A stretch of DNA of 64,000 bases from Bin80 sp965215475 (GTDB lineage: Bacteria; Bacteroidota; Rhodothermia; Rhodothermales; Bin80): the NCBI GenBank assembly GCA_965215475.1, contig OZ244061.1, positions 248,001 to 312,000 on the forward strand. The letters run 5' to 3'. Below the pieces are notes generated by a model. It had not been told where the DNA came from. It ran no database searches and saw only the letters and a program-made list of their open reading frames with translations. Every line of letters begins with the position of its first letter. The first letter of the stretch is position 1. Position numbers and translations under genes: made by a program. Positions 26,391 through 34,688 of the stretch are shown piece after piece.

Positions 26391-27836
26391 ATGAGAAAAA
26401 CGTACGATTTCCAAATGTCCGTCGATCCCATCCCCATTGAGGACCTTCCTCTCCATCCAACCGACCGAGATCGGGTTCAAGTCTATCTCTATGGACTTCA
26501 GAAGATCTTTGTGGATCCACAAACCCGTACGAAATGGATGGCACTTCTGGAGACCTACCAGCCCGGGGTCAACAAGCGGCGTGGACGCCCCGGAATGGAT
26601 GTTTGGCAGATTCTCGTCTTGGCGGGCTTGAATACACTGCAGCGATGATCTGTTGACCTTTCTGGCGAAAACGATCCCCAGGTCTTGCGACACATGATGG
26701 GGCATGGGGAAACCGATTCGACCCGGTACCCTCGTGCGGGCATTCATCAAAATGTGTCGGCACTAAGCCCTGAACTGCTCCGGAAGGTCAATCAACTGGT
26801 CGTACACTTGGGGCACCGAACCGTCGGCAGGAACGAAGAAGCACCCCTTAAGTGTCGGAGCGACTCAAAACCGGTCAAAACCAATGTTCGTTTTCCAACC
26901 GATTTGCGCCTACTCCAGGATGCAACCCGCTGCCTGATTCGTGTTCGCGCCAACCTTGCCCGCACGCTTGAGCGTTCCGGATGGAGACCGCACAAAAGTT
27001 TACGCGAGAACCTCCGCAAAAAATATCCGTCCTCGCGGAAAGGACGCAGCTCGGAATACAAATTCTCGAAGGTCCGCACCGATCTGCATTTTTGTCTCCG
27101 AATGGCAAAGAAAGCCCGCTTCTTTCTTGATGAACTGGAACAAACGATTCGAGCCAAGCCCCGCCTGTCTCAGAACGATCCACATACCTTGCAGCTCCTG
27201 CGTGAGGCACGGCAACAAATTTGTATGTATCTGGACTACGTGGCCCGATTTTCCGATCAGATTCGACGGCGAATCTTCAAGCAGGAATTGATTCCTGGTC
27301 ATGAAAACGTCTACTCGATCTTCAAGCCATTTCCCCGCTGGATCGTCAAAGGGAACCAGGAATTCTGTGTGAGTTGAGCGTTCCCGTGATGGAGGATGAA
27401 GATCAATTCGTATTGGGGTACGAGATGATCTGGAAAGGAACCGACAAGGACGCTGCCATTGCGTTGGTGGATCACATAGAAGCACAGGATCTGGGAATCT
27501 CGATGACTTGTTCATTTGACCGAGGATTTTATAGTCCGCAGGCAGTTGGATGAAAAACTGGCGATGCCGAAAAAAGGAAGACGCACGAAAGCCGAACGCG
27601 AGCGCCAGAATGATCCGGCCGATCAAGCAGCTCGAAAGGGACACTCGGGGATTGAGTCCTGCCTGAATCACCGAGGCTTGTCTCTGGTCCGTGAATACAG
27701 CCCAGAGGGGGTTGAGCGGACGGTGGCTACGTCCGTACTGGCCGCGAATCTTTGCCGGCTGGGAACGCTGGTACGCGCCGAAGAACGAACGCGACTCAAG
27801 CGGCGGAAACGCCAACGATATCGCCACGCGGCCTAG
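26391..27836 (+). pseudogene. ISNCY-type transposase, broken
   Basis: The frame from ATG 26391 encodes VYLYGLQKIFVDPQTRTKW and RRGRPGMDVWQILVLAGLN. It meets an in-frame TGA at 26646, then continues in the same frame with ENDPQVLRHMMGHGETD, VNQLVVHLGHRTVG, TNVRFPTDLRLLQDATR and YSIFKPFPRWIVKGN. A one-base loss near 27370 shifts it to FPVMEDEDQFVLGYEMI and LGISMTCSFDRGFYS. Another shift near 27530 leads to KLAMPKKGRRTKAERER, GHSGIESCLNHRGLSLV and VATSVLAANLCRLGTL. These match the conserved blocks of the ISNCY (IS1202-like) transposases in order. At least three lesions make it inactive. I could not locate the terminal repeats. Confidence 0.8.
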
Positions 27837-28104
27837 TCCACCTCTGCGCATCCAGAAAAAAAACAAGTCGCTCACATGGGCGGATCACAGAGGTACGTCC
27901 AATCGAGACGAGTGGGAAAGGAAAGAACGTCATTCCGTGATCTCAGTCGTCTCTAGCAGGATCAATTCAGTCAATAGTTTACCAAATGTGTCTGCATAAT
28001 GTCATTGCGCCTAGAGCAGCCACCGAACAAAATTCGCAAATGAGCATTTTCTGGACGCACACTAATTATAGAAAAGTAGTACGGAAAATTCTAATAAACC
28101 AATC

Positions 28105-28446
28105 TCATTGGGTTATTTTCTCAATCTTCACCACCGATACAGGCGTTCCCCACATTACTGTGGTCATTACATTAGGATTAAGATGGAGTACAAATCTGAC
28201 CTTTGTACCATCTACTCGAAACACCTCTTCAAGTGGTTCGAGTGGATAGTATCGTTTACCTGCCTCATCAATGATTCCATAAAACCCACCCTCAAAATCG
28301 TTCCACACAATCTTGCCGTTTCCTCGAATCTCGTCACTCATGGCACTCTTTTCAATGGGGAATATTACTATATCGGTGTCTGGAAGGTTACTCGTTTGAC
28401 AGGACGCCCCCGTGATGATAAGAAGAAGGAACAAGATCAACCGCAT
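28105..28446 (-). CDS. Small putative lipoprotein
   Basis: The 113-residue product has a hydrophobic leader and lipobox (LLIITGASC), then a beta-rich domain with GKIVWNDFEGGFYGIIDEAG and YYPLEPLEEVFRVDGTKVRF. The latter resembles small OB-like secreted domains in which a metal- or stress-related lipoprotein reports ligand-free folding, but I do not recognise a defined family. It follows mnmA in the same direction with 5 bases between stop and start, so it is probably transcribed with it. Confidence 0.65.
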   Translation of the reverse strand: MRLILFLLLIITGASCQTSNLPDTDIVIFPIEKSAMSDEIRGNGKIVWNDFEGGFYGIIDEAGKRYYPLEPLEEVFRVDGTKVRFVLHLNPNVMTTVMWGTPVSVVKIEKITQ

Positions 28447-28451
28447 TCATC

Positions 28452-29588
28452 TCAATTTTGAGATGCTGTCACCGCAACCGTCCCTTCTTCCTCTAAAACA
28501 TTCTGAATCCATCCACCACCCAATAGATCCTCTCCATCATATATGACGACAGACTGTCCTGGTGTAATTGCCGCCCGTGACTCCATAAAAGAGACCCGAA
28601 GTTCATCTGTGGCCGTTTGTTGTACAAGACATGGAGCTCCTGGGTCATTATAGCGGATCTTGGCTATGGCATGTTGCTCTTCTGAGATGGACGGATACTT
28701 GACAAGGTTGATCTTGTCTGCAACTAATGTTTGTTTGAGTAATTCTTCTCGGGGGCCTACTGTAATTGTATTCGTCTCTGGATCAATTGCAGAGACATAA
28801 ACTGGATAACCAAGGGCAAGGTTTAATCCGTGCCGCTGTCCAATCGTATAAAAGGGATACCCCTCGTGCCGGCCCACTTCTGTATTATCTGAGAGAATAA
28901 TTGGCCCATCACCTACCTGCTGACTCAACCCAGGTACACGATCACGTAAAAAACGGCGGTAATCATTATCTGGAATAAAGCAGATCTCATAAGAATCCGG
29001 TTTGTGGGCCACACCTGTCAATCCAAAGTCAACGGCAAGTTCTCGAATTTTCGATTTTTCATAATGACCCAAGGGAAAGATGGTACGAGCCAGTTGACTC
29101 TGGGGGAGCCCCCAAAGTGCATAACTCTGATCTTTTTTCTTATCCAATCCGCATGACAAAATAAACCGCCCATCCTCTTCACGAACTTGGGCATAATGCC
29201 CTGTCGCAATTTGTGAACATTCCAAATCATCTGCTCGCCGTAATAATGCCTCCCATTTAATATGCGTATTGCAAAGAACACATGGGTTGGGGGTTCGGCC
29301 CGCTAGATATTCGTTCGTAAACCGATCAATCACCCAATCCCCGAATTCCTCCCGAATATCAACAATAAAATGTGTGAATCCATGGGTCAACGCAATCTGC
29401 CTCGCATCATTCATGGACTCTAATGTACAGCACCCAACTTCCTTACCACTAGGACGAGAAGAACTTGTACTATAATCCCAGGTCTTCATGGTAATGCCAA
29501 TCACCTCATACCCTTGCTTGTGAAGAAGTACAGCGGCGACGGAAGAGTCAACTCCCCCACTCATGGCAACAAGCACTCTGGGTCTCAT
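28452..29588 (-). CDS. mnmA: tRNA-uridine 2-sulfurtransferase MnmA
   Basis: This cytosolic enzyme thiolates U34 of tRNA-Lys, -Glu and -Gln using ATP and persulfide sulfur. From ATG 29588 it has 378 residues. The PP-loop VAMSGGVDSSVAAVLL is at the N-terminus. The first catalytic Cys is in TPNPCVLCNTHIKW, the second in EICFIPDNDYRRFL, and GQRHGLNLALGYPVYV marks the central domain. The open frame extends upstream to 29621, but this would overlap the preceding SDR gene by about 30 bases and adds no family sequence. ATG 29588 follows the SDR stop by one base, which suggests translational coupling. Confidence 0.95.
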   Translation of the reverse strand: MRPRVLVAMSGGVDSSVAAVLLHKQGYEVIGITMKTWDYSTSSSRPSGKEVGCCTLESMNDARQIALTHGFTHFIVDIREEFGDWVIDRFTNEYLAGRTPNPCVLCNTHIKWEALLRRADDLECSQIATGHYAQVREEDGRFILSCGLDKKKDQSYALWGLPQSQLARTIFPLGHYEKSKIRELAVDFGLTGVAHKPDSYEICFIPDNDYRRFLRDRVPGLSQQVGDGPIILSDNTEVGRHEGYPFYTIGQRHGLNLALGYPVYVSAIDPETNTITVGPREELLKQTLVADKINLVKYPSISEEQHAIAKIRYNDPGAPCLVQQTATDELRVSFMESRAAITPGQSVVIYDGEDLLGGGWIQNVLEEEGTVAVTASQN

Positions 29589-29589
29589 C

Positions 29590-30402
29590 TTATAAAATGT
29601 GCTTGGAGTATCCGCCGTCAACAGGAAGAGCGATGCCTGTGATAAAGCCTGCCTGTTTACTGGCTAAAAATGTAGCTGCAGCCGCAAACTCCCAAGGTTC
29701 TCCTAAACGGTTTAGAGATGCTTGCATAGCCCATCCTTTTTCGACTTCTTCCTCGGTCTTGCCTTGCTGCTCTTTCAAGTAGTCGACTAAATGCTGCAGA
29801 CGCTCGGTTTTGGTAAAACCAGGTAAAAGCGTATTTACTGTGATCCCTTCTTTGCCAACTTCCTCGGATAAGGTTTTGGCAAACCCTTGCACACCCGCTC
29901 TGGAGGTATTGGAAAGATAAAGTGAACCTATGGGCTGCTTTGCGGCAATCGAAGTGAGCATTAGAATTCGCGCATGTTGGTGCTCATGTGCCGCTTTTCG
30001 CAGATGTGGAAGCGCATGGCGACACAAATTGATCGTACTCAATAAATTTAATTCAATGCCGGCCCTCCAGTCCTCTTCATTGAAATCATCAATCAATCCC
30101 GTCTTCGGGCCACCAGCATTCGTAAACAGAATATGAAGGTGACCAAATTTTTGGACCGCTTGATCTATTACGCTTCGTATTTGCGATTCTTGCGTTACAT
30201 CACAGGCTCTAGGATAAATATTTTCAGGGCGAGCCCAGTCATTTTTCAGAATAGATTCTGCAGCACGATTAATTCGGTCATCACTGCGAGAACATATGAT
30301 GATCTTACAACCCTCCTGTGCGAATGCAATTGCGGTAGCAAGCCCTAATCCACTACTAGCGCCAGCGATAAAAGCTACCTTTCCTTCTAGTCCAAGATCC
30401 AT
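29590..30402 (-). CDS. Short-chain dehydrogenase/reductase, atypical active site
   Basis: The 270-residue Rossmann-fold protein has the cofactor motif AGASSGLG, the NNAG-like FTNAGGP and the C-terminal GFITGIALPVDGGYS, all as in FabG-type SDRs. At the catalytic position, however, the usual YxxxK is replaced: the sequence reads LYLSNTSRAGVQGFA, with Tyr followed four residues on by Thr, not Lys. A branch of FabG-like proteins shares this SNT/SNSxR pattern and its reaction is not well defined, so I give no substrate. The gene directly precedes mnmA and may be co-transcribed with it. Confidence 0.85.
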   Translation of the reverse strand: MDLGLEGKVAFIAGASSGLGLATAIAFAQEGCKIIICSRSDDRINRAAESILKNDWARPENIYPRACDVTQESQIRSVIDQAVQKFGHLHILFTNAGGPKTGLIDDFNEEDWRAGIELNLLSTINLCRHALPHLRKAAHEHQHARILMLTSIAAKQPIGSLYLSNTSRAGVQGFAKTLSEEVGKEGITVNTLLPGFTKTERLQHLVDYLKEQQGKTEEEVEKGWAMQASLNRLGEPWEFAAAATFLASKQAGFITGIALPVDGGYSKHIL

Positions 30403-30406
30403 GATT

Positions 30407-30547
30407 CTAATTCATTACTCCACCCGTCAATCGTTTATAACGCGCTTCACCGAAAGATGGCCCACAATCTTGATGATGATCCACAAGATTACTCTTATAC
30501 CTATCCACTCCGTTCGTTGTTAAAACCTCCTGCCCTAGATGAGACAT
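30407..30547 (-). CDS. Possible 46-residue ORF upstream of the SDR gene
   Basis: This short frame ends 4 bases before the SDR start. It encodes MSHLGQEVLTTNGVDRYKSN followed by a His/Asp-rich segment and ends with RYKRLTGGVMN. The frame stays open upstream for another 16 codons without a start. I do not recognise it. The position fits a leader gene or the end of a decayed gene, and chance cannot be excluded. Confidence 0.2.
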   Translation of the reverse strand: MSHLGQEVLTTNGVDRYKSNLVDHHQDCGPSFGEARYKRLTGGVMN

Positions 30548-30717
30548 ATCATGCTCCAAATTGATCGCCGCTCCAGTTACAATTGTGTTATGCTGATCCT
30601 AAAACTATACAACTATGGTAGAAAAAACATGTCATAGATCTTCTGCACTGCTACCTCCCTCCACGCTTCCATCACCAGGATCGGAACTTTGGCTACCTCA
30701 TGACAAAGTTGAACTTC

Positions 30718-31251
30718 TTACACCTGGATTATGGAATACACTTTGTTTTTGTGCCTCAGCTTTACTCTACCTGCCAGCTCCAATAACTCGATTAGGAATG
30801 AAAGTCCAATGATTTCCCCTTTACATTGATCTACCAGATCCTCCACTGCTGCAGCCGTACCTCCGGTTGCAAGTACATCATCATGGATGAGTACCCTATC
30901 ACTTGATCGTATCGAATCTCTGTGGATTTCTAACGTATCGGAACCGTATTCAAGGTCATAACCGACATTGTACGTCTGACGGGGTAACTTCCCTTGCTTA
31001 CGTACCGGGACAAATCCTGCTCCGAGCTCAAGGGCAATCACTGGAGCCATGACAAACCCACGAGATTCGATCCCCACGACTTTCGTAATCTTCTCTTTTC
31101 GAAAAGGAAGGACTAGTTGTTCAACCGCAAGCTTCAAGAGAGATGCCTCCGATAAGATGGGGGTAATATCCTTGAAATAAACCCCAGGTTTCGGAAAATC
31201 TGGAACGGTTGGGATTGCTTGTCTAAGTTTATCTACTGGATCCATTTCCAT
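30718..31251 (-). CDS. apt: Adenine phosphoribosyltransferase
   Basis: This cytosolic purine-salvage enzyme joins adenine and PRPP to make AMP. The 177-residue length is normal. The N-terminus has VPDFPKPGVYFKDITPIL, then VVGIESRGFVMAPVIA, and the PRPP-binding loop VLIHDDVLATGGTAAA. The start could be ATG 31251 or the ATG two codons later, which makes no real difference. The gene stands alone between the SDR/mnmA group and the sigma-factor operon. Confidence 0.95.
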   Translation of the reverse strand: MEMDPVDKLRQAIPTVPDFPKPGVYFKDITPILSEASLLKLAVEQLVLPFRKEKITKVVGIESRGFVMAPVIALELGAGFVPVRKQGKLPRQTYNVGYDLEYGSDTLEIHRDSIRSSDRVLIHDDVLATGGTAAAVEDLVDQCKGEIIGLSFLIELLELAGRVKLRHKNKVYSIIQV

Positions 31252-31303
31252 GCCAGTTCGGCCTTATTTTAGTGATCAAAACATTTTATCTCCTCCCCCA
31301 ATA

Positions 31304-31326
31304 AGCATCATTTCAAAAATGATGCT
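31304..31326. repeat. Perfect 10-bp inverted repeat (hairpin) upstream of apt
   Basis: AGCATCATTT (31304-31313) and AAATGATGCT (31317-31326) form a perfect hairpin with a three-base loop. No strong T-tract follows on either strand. It lies between the end of the sigma-factor operon and apt, both minus-strand, so it could end the former or shape the apt leader. Confidence 0.5.
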
Positions 31327-31398
31327 CCCCGCGAAAATCAATCACAAGCATTAGAGGATCCGAATACAGAATGATTTTTCTATATCAATCTTGCATGC

Positions 31399-31641
31399 TC
31401 AGAACATACAATTGTTGCCAAAACTAAGAAATTTTCTCTGATCGAGAGAACCTGTTTCGATGTACTGCTTGCACCGCAACAACACATACCAATCTTTCAT
31501 CGACTTCCCGGCAGAGATTTTGATTTGCTCTGCCCCAATCTCTTTCGGAGAGCGTTGCAAAATGTGACGCCTACCGCTCCATGAACCGTCCGCACGGATC
31601 AGGATGAATCCATTACCAGCCATATATGGATTCCCGGCCAA
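31399..31641 (-). CDS. Doubtful small ORF overlapping the coiled-coil gene end
   Basis: This 80-codon frame starts 28 bases inside the end of the preceding coiled-coil gene. It encodes FILIRADGSWSGRRHILQRS, then KISAGKSMKDWYVLLRCKQY and a short tail. It has no signal peptide or known domain. The overlap and composition leave it uncertain; it is listed because the spacing would fit the end of the operon. Confidence 0.25.
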   Translation of the reverse strand: MAGNPYMAGNGFILIRADGSWSGRRHILQRSPKEIGAEQIKISAGKSMKDWYVLLRCKQYIETGSLDQRKFLSFGNNCMF

Positions 31642-32542
31642 GTAGCTCGTTCATGCGGTCATTTATTATCGCTTCACGATTGCCTTGACGCTGTTCCAAA
31701 ACTTTACCATCTTCTTCTAGATCTCTCCGTTTCTGATCAAGCTCCCGTCTCATCATGGACTGTTTATGCTCAAAAATCTTCTCTAGTTGCGCTTTCAACA
31801 TCTCCTCTACTTCACGATAGGATTTTTCATCTGCCTGACGTAACTGCCTCGCTAATCGGCGCGCTTCCAATTCCATTTGTCGCAATTCTCTCTCGCCCCT
31901 TTCTTCTCCCCGCACATCATATACTCTCATCCGTTGACGCATGGAAGGGCTCTGGTGAGATCGGGAACGAAATCTTTGTACTCTTTCTCTTAGTTTCCTT
32001 CTTGCTCTATTTCGATCAGAGCTGACAATCTCCCGCTCTATAAAAACATCCCCCCGCTCACGATCTCCTCTTCGGTTAGGTCTTTTGGTCACCATCATGG
32101 TATCCCCTTCCATACTAATGATCACCTCTTCGGAGTGGTGAGAATACGTCCTATTCCCCAAGACAAGGATATCCTGTATCTCGTCTAATAATCTTCTGGT
32201 CACCATCGTAGTGTCTCCATCTTCATTGACGATGACCTCTTCTATCACCTCATCATGATGGGGCATCTTCTCTAATGGAATCCTATTCAAAACTTGCCTT
32301 GACGATCTCCGTGTGCCACGTATCCGATCGCCATCGGAACGAATAATGACTCTTCTCCCTTGCATTGGAGTGCTTATACTGAGGTGCATTGGAGATATCT
32401 CTTGGACAAGAATTGTATCCCCCTCTGCATTGATAATGATCTCTTTCTCCATGCGAAGAGAATCCCTCTGAGCTTCGGCGGACGGGGGTGTCATTAGAAT
32501 GAAAATCAAAAATAATGAGAGCGTTGCAATCGGTGGTTTCAT
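31613..32542 (-). CDS. Secreted coiled-coil protein of the sigma-factor operon (I)
   Basis: The 309-residue product has a cleavable-looking signal peptide (LSLFLIFILMTPPSAEA). It contains a repeated short motif with the shape xxxEGDTxxV (INAEGDTILV, NEDGDTTMV, SMEGDTMMV), and then a long Arg/Glu-rich coiled coil to the end. Its last 60 residues (LEKIFEHKQSMMRRELDQ and ending in MNELLGRES) match the end of the next gene upstream (LEDIFLMKQENRRMEIQ and ending in VNELLETRE). The two share a duplicated C-terminal domain. I know no function. The location in an ECF sigma/anti-sigma operon suggests a periplasmic role in envelope stress. Confidence 0.8.
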   Translation of the reverse strand: MKPPIATLSLFLIFILMTPPSAEAQRDSLRMEKEIIINAEGDTILVQEISPMHLSISTPMQGRRVIIRSDGDRIRGTRRSSRQVLNRIPLEKMPHHDEVIEEVIVNEDGDTTMVTRRLLDEIQDILVLGNRTYSHHSEEVIISMEGDTMMVTKRPNRRGDRERGDVFIEREIVSSDRNRARRKLRERVQRFRSRSHQSPSMRQRMRVYDVRGEERGERELRQMELEARRLARQLRQADEKSYREVEEMLKAQLEKIFEHKQSMMRRELDQKRRDLEEDGKVLEQRQGNREAIINDRMNELLGRESIYGW

Positions 32543-32593
32543 GGTGACAGAATCGTTTAAATGTAAGGTAGTGTATGATCTGGTTCAAAGCAT

Positions 32594-33442
32594 TTATTCC
32601 CTTGTTTCCAGTAATTCATTTACACGTGCATCTATTAGACGATCCATAGCCTTAGATCTTTCCTTTAACCGCTTTTCCATTCTTTCGAGTTCTATTTCCA
32701 GGTGTTGGATCTCCATGCGCCGGTTTTCCTGCTTCATGAGAAATATATCTTCGAGCTTTTCTCTCAGCTGTTCGATCGCATCATCACGCTCCTCACTGTC
32801 TTCAAGGGTTCGAATACGTCGAGCCATCTTTCCTACCTCGACCTCCATATGCCACTCACGCTTGAGTAGTTCAAATAGATCCCCTCCAGCATTCTGAACG
32901 TTGGTCAAATAGCTCGAGAGTTCCAACATTCTAGTTGCACCTTGTAAAGATGATGCCATCCCATATGATGGGGAAACGATTTCCCCGTACGAATCCTGGA
33001 TCGTTTCGATCATGTTTCGTAGATCATTTTTCATTGCTGGGACAGCTGAGACGACCCCGGTCATATGTTGTGACACCATTTCCATGAGATCATTTACATC
33101 TGGCTCTCCCGATTCGATCGTTGCATAACTTTCATTCGGGTCAATGACCAATTTGAAGCTCACGGGGCCTCTCATCTTCGTCTTTGTAACACGATCTTGC
33201 CAGATTTCAAAGCTGGTCCCATTGACTTCAACCCGCATAGGAAAAGTCCCACTGGACTGCAAACTGAATTCTGCCTTGCCTAAGTCCAATTCCTCCGGCA
33301 AAGCATTAGAGCGAATCGGCTCTCCATTCACACTTAACTGCCCCTCTATATGTTCAACACGGATCGACTGCGACTGGGCATTGCCCACAAAAAACAGGAT
33401 TAACAAGAGTATCAGATAACCAGAAGGCATGTATGATTTCAT
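32594..33442 (-). CDS. Secreted coiled-coil protein of the sigma-factor operon (II)
   Basis: From ATG 33442 it has 282 residues with signal peptide SGYLILLLILFFVGNAQS. The longer frame to 33484 would overlap the anti-sigma gene and add no signal. The first half is beta-rich (IRVEHIEGQLSVNGEPI, FPMRVEVNGTSFEIW) and the second half is a helical, coiled-coil domain shared with the neighbouring gene (REKLEDIFLMKQENRRMEIQ). The function is unknown. It is 13 bases downstream of the anti-sigma-type gene, so it is in the same operon and likely exported to the periplasm. Confidence 0.8.
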   Translation of the reverse strand: MKSYMPSGYLILLLILFFVGNAQSQSIRVEHIEGQLSVNGEPIRSNALPEELDLGKAEFSLQSSGTFPMRVEVNGTSFEIWQDRVTKTKMRGPVSFKLVIDPNESYATIESGEPDVNDLMEMVSQHMTGVVSAVPAMKNDLRNMIETIQDSYGEIVSPSYGMASSLQGATRMLELSSYLTNVQNAGGDLFELLKREWHMEVEVGKMARRIRTLEDSEERDDAIEQLREKLEDIFLMKQENRRMEIQHLEIELERMEKRLKERSKAMDRLIDARVNELLETRE

Positions 33443-33455
33443 TGGATTGTGATCG

Positions 33456-33992
33456 TTATTGGGGGGTTGAACTGGCAGTTTCAACGCCAGATGGACTTGA
33501 GTTAAATGGAAGTGAATCCAGATTCATGACGGCCGATTCGTCCCATAAATCAGGACTTGTTCGCTGCCTCACAACACTGAGCGCATGCTGTATCTCAATT
33601 CGATCCTGCGTATCGTCCCACTGCAACTGCTCTGAAGCCACCTCCGCCTCGGGGATTTCATTCGGGGTACTGGGAAAAAAGAACAGAAGTAGCACGCTTG
33701 CTGCAGTAGCAAGTGCGCCACTGACGAATGCAAGTCGTAGGGGACGACGGACCGGCCTACTCCAATCGTGACGAGGACGAGAAGTCAACGAAAATACCCG
33801 CTCGACAACTTCACTGGGAGCACTTACATTTTTCCTTAATGCAGGGTTCTCCAATTGTTTTTTTACACGAGTATGCTCTTCATATTCGGACCTGTTTTCA
33901 GGGTCTTCAAGAAGTTCATTCAGTTTCTCTTTACTGACCTCTTCACCGTAAAGGTGTTTGATCAGAAGTAATCTTGGGTCAATCTTCGTCAT
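33456..33992 (-). CDS. Probable anti-sigma factor, single-pass membrane protein
   Basis: The 178-residue product has a soluble N-terminus (residues 1-80), one membrane helix at about 86-106 (LAFVSGALATAASVLLLFFF) and an acidic periplasmic tail. The N-terminal part (LLIKHLYGEEVSKEKLNELL) is helical with no zinc HxxxCxxC motif. The gene starts 2 bases after the ECF sigma gene stops, the classic layout for a membrane anti-sigma factor. Identification rests on this layout and topology, not on a conserved motif. Confidence 0.75.
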   Translation of the reverse strand: MTKIDPRLLLIKHLYGEEVSKEKLNELLEDPENRSEYEEHTRVKKQLENPALRKNVSAPSEVVERVFSLTSRPRHDWSRPVRRPLRLAFVSGALATAASVLLLFFFPSTPNEIPEAEVASEQLQWDDTQDRIEIQHALSVVRQRTSPDLWDESAVMNLDSLPFNSSPSGVETASSTPQ

Positions 33993-33994
33993 GT

Positions 33995-34651
33995 TTAGAC
34001 ATATGCTTTGGCAGATAACTGCCCGTTCTCTAACTGATCTACCTTTGGGGCATAACGTTGCGATTGCTGCGTAATCATAGCCCTGAGATTAATGAGTGCA
34101 TATCGCATTCGCCCCAGTGCTGTATTAATGGACACGTCTGTAATTTCTGCAATTTCGCGGAATGTTAATCCGGCATCCTGCCGCAACAAAACCACCTCCC
34201 GCTGTGGAGGAGGAAGGGCTCCAATGCAAGCATCGAGCCATTGACTCCTCTCCTTGAGATAGAGTTCTTCATCTGGTGCCTTCGCATCATCCGGAAGACG
34301 ATCCCAGTAATTTTCATCCTCTCCTGCTATATCCTTCCATTTGTTCCGGCTTCGCTTGTAGTCATAAACAACATTTCTTGCAATCATCAACACCCAACCC
34401 AAGAACCTCCCTTGTGGAGTATAACTTCCGCGGCGGCGATGCATAACATCAACGACCTTCAGAAACGTATCCTGAAAAAGATCATTGGCAAGTTCCGTGT
34501 CGTGGACCATGCCTAAAATAAACCCGTAGACGCGATCCTTGTGGCGATTCACCAATTGCTGAAATGCACGTTGGTCTCCTCGCTCTACATAGGCTGCCAA
34601 CAGTTCATCGTCAGACCGTGATTTATACATGCTGTCAAATTCACTCTCCAC
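33995..34651 (-). CDS. ECF-type RNA polymerase sigma factor
   Basis: The 218-residue protein has region 2 (AYVERGDQRAFQQLVNRHKD, NDLFQDTFLKV, GRFLGWVLMIARN) and region 4 (LPPPQREVVLLRQ, LTFREIAEITDVSINTALGRM). It lacks the larger domains of housekeeping sigma factors. ATG 34651 or ATG 34630 could start it. It heads an operon with an anti-sigma-type gene and two exported coiled-coil proteins, so it probably responds to an envelope signal. The gene starts 37 bases after radA ends, which leaves room for its own promoter. Confidence 0.93.
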   Translation of the reverse strand: MESEFDSMYKSRSDDELLAAYVERGDQRAFQQLVNRHKDRVYGFILGMVHDTELANDLFQDTFLKVVDVMHRRRGSYTPQGRFLGWVLMIARNVVYDYKRSRNKWKDIAGEDENYWDRLPDDAKAPDEELYLKERSQWLDACIGALPPPQREVVLLRQDAGLTFREIAEITDVSINTALGRMRYALINLRAMITQQSQRYAPKVDQLENGQLSAKAYV

Positions 34652-34688
34652 TATTAACGTACATGAATTTCTAGTTATTGCTTTACGA

